Positions 54,724 through 64,000 of a stretch of 64,000 bases of DNA are shown here, one piece after another. The stretch lies in contig KN832872.1 in the NCBI GenBank assembly GCA_000827325.1, positions 2,590,096-2,654,095 on the forward strand, in the 5' to 3' direction. The stretch's first letter is position 1, and the number at the start of each line of letters is the position of its first letter. This DNA is from Oidiodendron maius Zn. Its lineage: Eukaryota; Ascomycota; Leotiomycetes; Myxotrichaceae. The notes under the pieces were generated by a model that ran no database searches, was not told the DNA's origin, and saw only the letters and a list, made by a program, of their open reading frames with translations. A program made the translations under genes and the position numbers.

Positions 54724-54862
54724 AACACCTATGTAAATTAGTTGCACAGTACAGTATAGTGCTGCTAGTTTGTAGCTCCGCGACTTCTAAAACTGCATAG
54801 AAGCTTGCCGATGCCGCCCAATCATCCTTTGCCAAAAGTACATTTCTCCGAGGTTAATATCC

Positions 54863-55135
54863 ATGCGTAACTATAATAATAAGGAAGCCAAAGTTTGCCG
54901 ATCGATCAAGTCAGTAATATTAGGGAAGGCAAAAGTGATGAGCTATAAGGACATTGAGGAGGCACGAATAAAGCGTGCTGCGAAAGATGCCACAAAGGTT
55001 AAGGGAAAACGTGGTCGGAAGCGGAAGAGGGCTGTGATCGAGGCAGATGAGCCAGAGCCAGAGCCAGAGCCAGGAATGGCGCAAATGATCGAAGCACCAA
55101 AGCCATGGAGGGCGTCAGTGGTGCGGATGATCTAA
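54863..55135 (+). mobile_element. pogo/Fot1-type transposase C-terminal remnant
   Basis: A 90-codon frame has the typical tail of fungal pogo-like (CENP-B/DDE_1) transposases: IKSVILGKAKVMSYKDIEEA, then a basic run KGKRGRKRKR, an acidic EPEPEPEP stretch and KPWRASVVRMI. The catalytic DDE core upstream is missing. It is a fragment, not a gene. Confidence 0.6.
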
Positions 55136-56996
55136 GGGTAGGTGGCGGAGAATAGATTGCTGTAAGAGGAATATAGTCACTTGCAAAGCCGGCATCCCCT
55201 GCCCTGAAATTTTGACATCTTGCAGACTGAGGGTTGTTCTCGGCCTAGTGTACAGATGCAGTTCAAAGCAAAGATACTATAATTGGGCCAAAGGAGACAG
55301 CAGTCTTCTTATGGGACGAATTTAATGTCCTTGTGCCGCAATCTAGCATTAGCAGGGCACTGGGGTCAATTAATTCGTTCCTGGTCCTGGCATTTTCACG
55401 ATGTCGCTGTTCTCATGGCGTGAATACCTGTGGAGAGCTGAACGAAGTGCGAAAGAGATTAATACCTTTACCCTGCAGACCATTCAGGCATATCCCAAGC
55501 CCATGACATTCAATCATGTTGTTGCGGTATCCCGGAAGCTAGTCCAGTTTCGGTGCTGAGTAACCAACTCAAATGATGATACTTGAACTCTGAATACTAA
55601 TATTATAGACTGTGTGAAGGAGTACATGTTAAGGATGCTGAAACCACTTGATTTGAGTTATTTGAGACTGTATTTGGAATTCTAGTCCTGTCACGAAGTA
55701 TAAAGGTGGTGGTTGAACCCACCCTTAGAAAATACAGAGCATCATTACCTGAAAATACGAGCCTATCACGTGCACCTACACTAAGCCCCACTCGACGCAA
55801 CACATGTGCACTAGCGGCCCCACCTACTAGAGATCGTGTTAACAGCATGGTCTAACACCTGCAACGATAGCCCCGAGTCCTCAACTACCTCATTAAGCAT
55901 CCACTCCTCGTCTACCTTAAGGCCCTACTAAGTGACATATTCTCCTTCATGGCTAGTGATATAAGCCTCTCCGCTCTCGTTGAAGTTAGTTAGCTGATTT
56001 GTCAATGATAGCCTCCTGCAAATGGTAGCATGTGACTCAAGAAGACGCGTTGACCAAGAATGCGCTACTGCAAACTTACGGAGGCGTCTATACTGTACTT
56101 GGAAGAAGTCATAGCACAAAAGAAGTCATAGCACAAAAGCGGTAACTATTATACGACATACTAGGAAACAAACGCACGCTTTCGGCATACAATTAGCACT
56201 GCGGCAACAGCCCCGAAAATGCGCTTGGATGGCACCCTGTGGCGGACTCTGCCGATGCCTAACAGCCTCGCAATGGAGAGTGCGACCGGAATTTTCGCAA
56301 AGAATATTAATACTATGCAGTAGGACGCGCGTCAACGAGTAGGCTAGCACGTTTTTAATCTATTCCCAATGCCGCTCATCTCGAAGCTTCTTTCTATAAT
56401 TAGCATTATCTAATGGGATCGGCACGCTAGGCCATCCGCCGGAATTCTATTGGGAAGTCGATCTGACGGAAATGCACGCCAAAGCACGGGCAGAAAGCTT
56501 GACAAAACAAGCGTTGTGCGGCTAGTAACTAGCTCGTCTCTAACTTGTTAGCTAGACCCCGGGCGCGTATATTGCACCTACATGAGCTACACCTCAGCCC
56601 CAAGGCGACGGGAGTACGCCGGGGAGATACAACAACATGCCCTGTTACTAACCGGTCTGATTCAGGTAGGACACATTCCAAAAGAAAATCCACTTATGTC
56701 TACTGTCGAATAAGAATGAGTTGAATGACCGAACCTCTGCATAGACCTAAAGCCACAACACAATACAACATTACTCCCTACTCTGATTGGAGCAAGGAGA
56801 GGGATGTGAAGAGTTTTAATCGTGTAGCGTCGGAGCTGGCTCTTTGGGATCCGGGGCGTTTGGACTAGCTGTAGCCCGTGTCTGTCTTTATACAGCGTCG
56901 TGACCGCAGAGGTTTTCTATATAAGGCCTGCAATCCTCAGCTCATCTGTTAGCCCAACACCAATATCAACAAATTTACCATTCACACAAATACATT
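55136..56996. other. Intergenic, repeat-derived
   Basis: No gene recognised on either strand. ORFs near 55603-55848 and 56126-56350 (both -) have no domain. It probably holds old transposon sequence on the left and the promoter of the secreted protein gene at the right end. Confidence 0.5.
56918..56924 (+). promoter_or_regulatory. TATA box of the small secreted protein gene
   Basis: TATATAA, 73 bp upstream of the ATG, followed by a pyrimidine-rich leader (CCAACACCAATATCAAC). Position and context are right for a strong fungal promoter. Confidence 0.55.
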
Positions 56997-57458
56997 ATGT
57001 TCAAGTCAACCCTTGTCCTCTTCTTGGCCGTGTCTCTGCCCTTTAGCAGTGCAGTACCGACTGAAAATGTTGTACCACCTAGTGTCTCGCTAGGTAGCAG
57101 TAAGAATATCACATCCGATGAACTTATCACGCCCGATGGAATTACCCAGGATCCGGCAGTCTATCTCACGCTCTACGGCACGACATCCTGCAGCGGTGGC
57201 TATCTTACCGACACATATCCGGATGCTACCTGCGTTACTATATACAACACGGACTCCTTGGACATATGGGACTTTTATGGGGACTGCAGATTCGGTAAGT
57301 TCAGAATACCTAAGGGCCGACATATCGAACATTACTAACACAAATGAATAGTGAGAGTCTTCAGCGGTTCTAATTGTGATGGAGTCTATGCTGATCTCGG
57401 GATTGTTGACAAATGCTGGTCTGTTAATACCCGACACTCGTTTCAGGTCTACTGCTAG
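56997..57458 (+). CDS. Small secreted cysteine-rich protein
   Basis: Two exons, 56997-57294 and 57352-57458, with a 57-nt intron containing TACTAAC; 134 residues. A clear signal peptide (MFKSTLVLFLAVSLPFSSA) is followed by a Thr/Asp-rich mature part with six cysteines: TSCSGG, DATCVT, GDCRF, SNCDG, DKCWS and the terminal VYC. The mature protein has the look of a compact disulphide-bonded beta fold (LTLYGTTSCSGG... VRVFSGSNCDG), common among ascomycete secreted proteins of unknown role, including effector-like ones. No enzyme motif is visible. The strong TATA box and a clean intron argue for a real, expressed gene, in contrast to the transposon-rich surroundings. Confidence 0.85.
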
Positions 57459-58645
57459 CTCTGTCGTGAAGCTCAGTATCATCAACATCAGGTATCTGGA
57501 GAGTGTTGCGGAATCTGGTTACGTGGTCGGCCACTACATGTGAATTCAGCTAGAATCAGGCTCATGTCTAAATTCTTATGGATTGATCCCTTCAATCCCT
57601 TCAATTTCTCCACTCCTTTATATAACTCTTATAAATCTTTTGATTATAACCACATTCGCTCCTACCTTGCATGAGATATTACCCCACATACATTTTGAGG
57701 GAAGTGCACTTCACGTTGTAGAAGACTGATATCTCACCTGCTTTGGTTTTTAACTGGTCTTCTAATAGTTCGAAGGCATCGTGCGAGCTGTAGGCTAGCA
57801 CTCTCGTTTAATTTGGAGTTATTCGCCAAATATGATTAGGTTTGCCTCAACCCTTGTTACGCAAAACGGCCAATGGTATAGCTTCAAGCCACACAAGTGA
57901 GCTTCCAGCGACCAGTCATTGGCAGAATAAGCGAAGCCAAGATTGTGAAAGGAAATTTTCCTTGCTGTACGTTTTAGCACTACTTGGTCCAAATTTGTAC
58001 TTGAACAATAGGATTCAGGATCTAGGATTTATAGGATTCATGTAAGTCAGTAAGAGGCCAAATAGGTCTATATAAGGGGGCCTTACTCTAGAGTATCTAT
58101 ACTCGATAGTTGTCTTTGCATCACTTAATTTGCTATAACTGCCTAGTGTTTTCTGCATTCCTTTATGCCAAAATATTGAGTTAATGTAACTAAGGTTCAC
58201 CTTGATTTCTAACTATAACCTATACATCTAATAAGCTAGCTACTCTCTAGTGATCCTCTTGAGACCCCGTCAAGATCTTATAAGATTATGAACAGCAAAT
58301 GACTAAAATCGCCGCCGAGAATTTTTTTTCCTGCCGGATCCACCCCGACTTGTTAATTACTGTAATATCTGGCGTGGGGGTATGCCAGAAATAAATCATT
58401 ATTTAGGAGGCACGCCAGGTATTGACCGATATTTTAACAAAAAATTTTAAATCCTGGCTATGTGATTGAGGAGATCCGCCAACACAGGCTATATGCAAGC
58501 CGTGAGGCAGATGGCGTTTATTATAGTTAGTAAAATTGTTAAAAGAAGTTGGAAATCTGATGTAGAAGTAGCATTGATTGAATGGTGTAATTTGGTGGCC
58601 TATACCGCGCGGACCTACTTACACCCAATCCAAAAAGAGCCCCCG
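57459..58645. other. Intergenic, AT-rich
   Basis: 3' flank of the secreted protein gene and of the PKS gene (convergent). AT-rich from 57580 with several short repeats. An 88-codon ORF at 58466-58732 (+) overlaps the PKS 3' end antisense and is not supported. Confidence 0.5.
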
Positions 58646-61600
58646 TTAGGATCCATCTATGGCTTTTTGAATCGCCACCCCATCATGAATCATACCACAC
58701 TTTTCTGCTATCTTCTGGGCAAGAGCTGCTAAGGTTCTTGCCTGCAAAATTTCAAGTAATGGGATATCGGCTTTCGTCTCCCGGAAGATCCAATTCCTAA
58801 TCTCCACGGCAATCAGAGAGTCAATCCCATATGCCGAACTAGGTCTACCCTCGTCTATCTCTTCCAAAGGCATCATTAAAACCTTCGACAGTTTAAACAA
58901 TAACCCTTTGAGGACGAAGCTTGCAACCTCCGAGATGGACGTGGCCATGCTGAGCAAGATGTAAAGGGACTCGGACCCCGCTCCATCGTTTTCAGTACTG
59001 TAGGTGGATGTAGCCAGATGTGGACGCAGGTTTTCCAAATGCGAGAACACAGGATCTCGGCTCCAATATGGAAGATCTCCTCCGCTGGCTGCGTTTCTAG
59101 TCGTTCCAGCCCCTGTTATCAAGTGCCCACTCTCCAACATGGCCATCTCTATCATCACGTGTAGCTCCTCTTCGCTCGTATCTAGCATGCCCAACCTCAC
59201 TAAATTTTTTTCTATTATGGTCCCTATGTTTTCTGCAACGACTCCTACACCAGCAATCCTGCCAATGTCAATGGATGTGGCCGGCAACCCGAGCGAAATT
59301 CGGTGTTTCGCCAGAGCGACTTGGTACGTACAACCGGCAACATAGTTTGACTGGCCAGCGTTACCGAGGAACCCAAAGGCCGAGGAGAGTAAGACGAAAA
59401 AATCTAGAGGCTGGCATAAAGTTGCTTTATGAAGTGACCAGGACCCTTGTACCTTTGGCCGGGTGGTGTTTTTGAACGTTTCGGCGTCCATGTTTGAGAA
59501 TATTTGATCTTTGAGAACCATTGCGCCTTGGATCACTCCGTGAATTGGGGGCATCGTCTTCATTGCTGAGGCTAGAGCTGTCGAGAGCTGTTCTTCATCT
59601 GATATATCACAGCAGAGAACAATCACACGGACTCTATTGCTGATTAGGTCCCGAACGAGCTTTCTTGCCTCAGCTGATGAGGCACCCGAGCGGGAAACAA
59701 ATATCAAATTTCTGGCTCCATTGGCAACCATCCATTGCGATATGCTTCTTCCCAGACCCCCAAGGCCACCTGCAAGAAGATACGATGCATCATTGGGAAA
59801 TGAGATCATCTTTCCAAGTCTTGGTTTCACCTATTAATGTTAACCCGCGCACTTGAGTAGCCAACCGACCGTCTACTTACTTGGACTTGGTCCATTGCTG
59901 CACATTCTAAAACGATCTTGCCGATATGTTTCCCAGATTGCATCAAACGCAGTGCATTCTCCATTTGGGAGAATGGGAATGTTCGTACTGGTGTTATTTC
60001 TTTGATGCTCCCAGCTCGGACAAGCCCCATTACCTCAGCTAACAGCTCCCTGGCTAACATCGGAGCCTCCCTTTCCATCAAAGCAACATCAACAGACGCA
60101 AACATCACATTCTTTTTGAACTGGATCATATCTAATTTTCTGTTTTTGCTGATGTCCTTCTTCCCCAACTCGATGAATCTGCCAAACGGGGCCACGCATC
60201 TCCAAGTTTCAGCCAATGCCTCGCCTGTAAGACTATTCAGTATCACATCGATACCGCGTCCACAGGTGAGCTTCATCACTGCACTAGAGAAATGTAGATC
60301 GCGACTAGAGAATATCTGGTCGTCTTTAATTCCATAAGTTGCAATGAGATGTTCTCTTTTCTCCTGCGTCCCTACTGTTGCAAATATATCTGCCCCGATC
60401 ATCTGTGCAATTTGAATTGCGGCTTGTCCTACACCGCCAGCTGCGGAATGAATCAAAATAGACTCTCCACGGCGCAAATTTGAAAGATTCACAATACCAT
60501 AGTATGCCGATACGTAGACAATTGGGATACTAGCGGCTGTGACAAAATTCATATCGTCGGGAATTCGATAAGTAACACCACCTGGATTCCTAACGTGTGT
60601 CGAAAATGACCCCTGACACAAAGCATTTACTCTATCACCAACTTTAAGATGCTGAACTGCAGCACCCACTTTTGTGACCATCCCGGCACACTCATTTCCT
60701 AGATAGTCATCTGGGATCTCGCCCAAACATACTAGAAGGTCACGAAAGTTGAGTCCTACCGCATGGATCTCAATTTCAACCTCGTTTTCTGCTAAGGGGA
60801 GCTCAATATCAGTACTATCAACAAAAAGGAGCGAGTCGAGCGATCCGAGCGAACCGATCTCAACCTTCAGAGGACGTTGTGGTTGGACAAGGTATTGAGT
60901 TTCTGGAATTGTTGGAGCCAATTTTGCACGCGTCGCAATCTGCCAGTTGCGACTGTCATCCTCAATAACGCGCTTGATGTGCAACATGCCGCCTATCTCG
61001 GAAAATTCATGATCGTTAATATCGCAAACTTTCCTCGCGTTGAAGCTGTGCTCAAATACTTTAACGAGAAGCTCTACAGCCTCCTTCGCTGGAGGCTTGG
61101 CTTTAGGATCCAGATCAACTGTGGTACATATAAAGCCCTCCTGCTCCGCTCGAAGACATCTGGCAAGGCCTTGAAATAGAGAAAGCTCTGGCTTCATGCA
61201 AACTCCTGCTGTTCCACCTCGCGTAATCCACATTATGCCTGCAGAGTCTTGGGTGAGGCGATGCAGGATTTTAAAATCCGAGTTCGAAATATCGGCCAGA
61301 AGGCTATCGTCGAGTTCTGTTAAGCTAAGACAAGCTTTTCCACGAATGTCATTATCCTGTAGACTGGAGAAAGCACATAGCTCTGCGCAGTAGCCTCGGG
61401 TCTCCAGTACACTTTTTGTGGCAAAGGCTAACTCTTCGCTTAGGCCAGAGAGGTTATTTGAGTGCACAATGGTTACTCGCCTAGGGCAGGAGATTGCTTT
61501 GGGCATCTGAGGGTGCGAATGTTCTAATCGCATTAGGCTGGTATCCTTATTATCAGCTCCATTCTCTGGTGTCATTGAAATAATTCCGTTATCTGTCTCT

Positions 61601-64000
61601 CCAACTTGACTGATAGATATTCGCGTCATCTGCCCTACGGGACTAGATTGGTCCACAAACTTGATTCCAAGGCTCTTAAGAATATTTGATTTCTTTAACA
61701 AATCACTCCATCGAACTCCTTCCAGGCTTGTTTCTGACTCTCTAATTCCGGGGCGATCTGACCAGTTCAGAAGGACTCGGGTAATGATGCTGAATGACAG
61801 AGGTAGACGTGTTATTTCTAAGAAGATGAGCCTGCCACCCGGTTTCAAAAGCCTCCGTATGTTGCTTATAGTGTGTTCTATTTTGCGTTTTGGCAATTTG
61901 CTAAGTAGAACAACATCGTACCGCGAATTCTCAATACTCTGTTTGTCCAGGTCTTCATCGATGTCGAGTTGGCGGAATCTTAGCATGTCCTTCCAGAGGC
62001 TGTACTTCTTACAAGCAGCTTCAAAGAATTCAGACTTGCTTCTTGGGTCGGTGAAAGTGTATGATTTAAATCTAGGGTACCTGTGTTTCTCATAACACGA
62101 TAAGCTGCGAAGAGCTGGAGTGGTTGCAGTACTAAAGCCATCCCCTATTTCGAGATACTCCAGGTTTGGATACTTGTGTGATAGTAGTGCCAGATACCTC
62201 TCCATCTGGGGGTACGCCGAGGAGAGGCCCATGCCATCCGCAAAATAGTCCGGAAGGAGGTCGTCTTTCATCATAAGACTAAGTGGATCGGTCTCCCCTC
62301 GTAAGATAGAGTTCAAAGACTGGCCCAGCCGGACCAATATCCGGCCAGCAGCGTTGCTGGAGTTCGAGAATTTATTCTGAAGTTGGATCATCTTGAAATT
62401 TATATTGGAGTCTTCAAAATCTGGACATTTTTGAGCCTGACTGCTCGAAGGGACCAGCCTGCATTGCTCCTCTAGGAAGCGGAAGAATATGCGATGAGAT
62501 TCGTGCATGTTGCTAATATCCTCATCCTTTATCTCTTTCAGGGCTTTATTGCAGAAGTAGTATGCTAAGAGCTCTAACTCTAGAATTCGTTCACTATTCC
62601 AGTCAGGGTTCGTTCTAGGTGACTCCTCTAGTAAGACTCGGAGCTGGCGGTCTGTAAGCATGTCAATATCTGGCTCCCAAGATACGGCGACACAATGTTT
62701 TCGGATGCGACTTTCAGCGGTCGCGGATATTGTCGACCCACCCGATGAAGTGAGTGTTGTACACTTCATGTTTTCAATATGAATTAGCGATGCAGATGAT
62801 TCTTCATCAATGACAACAATATCCGCAAAGGCTTCACGACGACCATGGAACCTAGCTTCAGCTGCTACAGTAAACTTATGTCCCGCCTTTGTTAGGATGT
62901 CAGCCGAAAATCTAATATCTTCGATGAATGTTGGGATGTATGGATCATTAATGCTCTTAGTATCACCTTGACAAAGTGCGGGGAACATCATGTGCATGAA
63001 TGAATCCATAGTGGTAGGATGAAGGAAGTGTTCGAATTCGAATTCGTAAGGCATGGTAACACTTGTGTCTGGGACTTGCACGACTCCCACTGCTTTATTT
63101 CCTCCTGCCGAAAAGTCGACAATGTTTCGAAATGCAGGGCCATACTCGAGACCAAAGGCGGCCAAGTCTTGGTATAAATTAACGCGGTCTCCCTTGGAGG
63201 TACATGCCAGCCTAGCTGTTCTTAAACGGTCTGTGCAATAAGACATCAGATAGTTGACCTCCGTAGCGCTGTTTATCTGGTTCAAATGCCGTTCGTTGAT
63301 GACAGCGATTAGTCCACGACAATGTTCGGTCCAACTAGTCTCAACGGAGTACGAGAAGATGCAGAATTCATTCCACGTATCGGAAGAGCCTAAGCTACTC
63401 ACTGAGGAGGGTCGCATCGATAAGATAACCTCAATACCATCTTCGGTTTCGGGAACTACCAGTGCTCGGGAGATGTACAGATTGCGAATCGTGTATCCGA
63501 AGACACTTTGACGGAAATTTGGCCTGGGCGTCACGTAAAGCGAATGCAGCTGCTTTGCAGCCTGGAGAGCCATGCAAATATAACCCGCAGCAGGATACAC
63601 GACTGTACCCTGTACCACATGGCTTCTAATCCATGGCTGCTCCGAAAGACGAATAAAGTTTCTCCATCTCGGTTCATTGGGGTTCCAGTCCGGAACCGGA
63701 GCTCCGAGAACATCATCTCGAGGTGAGTGTCGAAAGCGATGTCCGGCACTGAGCCTTGACTCAGACCAATATTTCTTCTTGTGATTCCAGCGATAAGAAG
63801 GAAGGTCGACAAGAACCGATGAGTATATCTCTCGAGGGTTAGGAAACTGGACTGCACGCATACTCACAGGATACCCTCTCAGAAATAACGAGCCTGCAAC
63901 CTCGAGTGTTGTTATGCGAGCATCTTTGTCTCGAAGAAGAGAAGATTCATACAGAACTCCTCCTAAGCTCGAATCTGAAGCTTTTCCAAGGGTCTGCTTG
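58646..64000 (-). CDS. Highly reducing polyketide synthase, 3' part
   Basis: Two exons in the window, 59881-64000 (continues beyond the edge) and 58646-59830, with a 50-nt intron; the join reads VQVKPRLGK. Order from the edge: end of AT and linker (VAGSLFLRGYPV); DH with catalytic His in SHVVQGTVVYPAAGY and Asp in HPTTMDSFMH (63.7-62.8 kb); a methyltransferase-like region (62.3-61.7 kb); ER with IHSAAGGVGQAAIQIA (60.8-59.9 kb); KR with LAGGLGGLGRSI, Ser in LLSSAFGF and Tyr in AGQSNYVAG; ACP with the phosphopantetheine Ser in YGIDSLIAVEIRNW. KS is off-window. This is the layout of iterative fungal HR-PKS enzymes that build reduced polyketide chains in the cytosol. No releasing domain follows the ACP. 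The methyltransferase looks eroded: motif I is EIGDGFSTAT rather than ExGxGTGG, and the usual NVLHAT box is absent, while LLKPGGRLIFLEITR is kept. DH, ER and KR look active. Confidence 0.95.

Noticed and set aside
54863-55135. A host nuclear protein with basic and acidic low-complexity runs
   Set aside because: The KVMSYKDIEEA start, RGRKRKR run and final PWRAxVxRMI match the tail of fungal pogo-like transposases, so a transposon remnant is likelier.

Overview
The window looks like nuclear DNA of a filamentous ascomycete (Pezizomycotina). Introns are short (about 45-110 nt), mostly GT-AG, often with TACTAAC or CTGAC-like branch sites. The gene families are typical of that group: Zn(II)2Cys6 regulators, a HET protein, an NLR-like NACHT-ankyrin protein, a highly reducing PKS, and secreted GH55 and S8 enzymes. 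I saw no tRNA, rRNA or CRISPR. Gene models were built by hand from splice sites and frame; where every exon phase closes, I say so.

Left part (1-16 kb): the start of an SDR gene and a Zn(II)2Cys6 regulator, with a near-identical 14-bp palindrome upstream of each. Next come three larger genes. One is a 17-exon gene fusing a GH55 beta-1,3-glucanase to an SGNH esterase. One is a PQ-loop membrane protein. The third is a 14-exon secreted subtilase with two CBM52-like modules and Thr/Ser/Pro-rich repeats; its frame slips by one base right at the catalytic His motif.

17-30 kb: a recognition/defence-type region. It holds an alpha/beta-hydrolase-NACHT-ankyrin protein (+) and a HET-domain protein (-). 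Between them are two aldo/keto reductases. The first lacks the catalytic Asp and lies inside a 2-kb segment bounded by identical inverted repeats and TA dinucleotides.

31-50 kb: small and unknown secreted proteins, then a catabolism-like group. Its members are a two-cupin protein, a cytosolic TAXI-type binding-protein homologue of bacterial flavour, an MFS transporter with a one-base frame slip, a decayed 4,5-dihydroxyphthalate decarboxylase-like gene, a zinc-type dehydrogenase, a P450 and an acetamidase/formamidase. Together they suggest uptake and breakdown of an aromatic or amide compound, now partly eroded.

51-58 kb: a transposon-rich stretch. A broken Mutator-like element abuts a 5'-truncated transcription factor relic, followed by a pogo-type transposase tail and an intact small secreted protein gene. 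58.6-64 kb: the 3' part (end of AT, DH-MT-ER-KR-ACP) of a highly reducing PKS that runs off the right edge.
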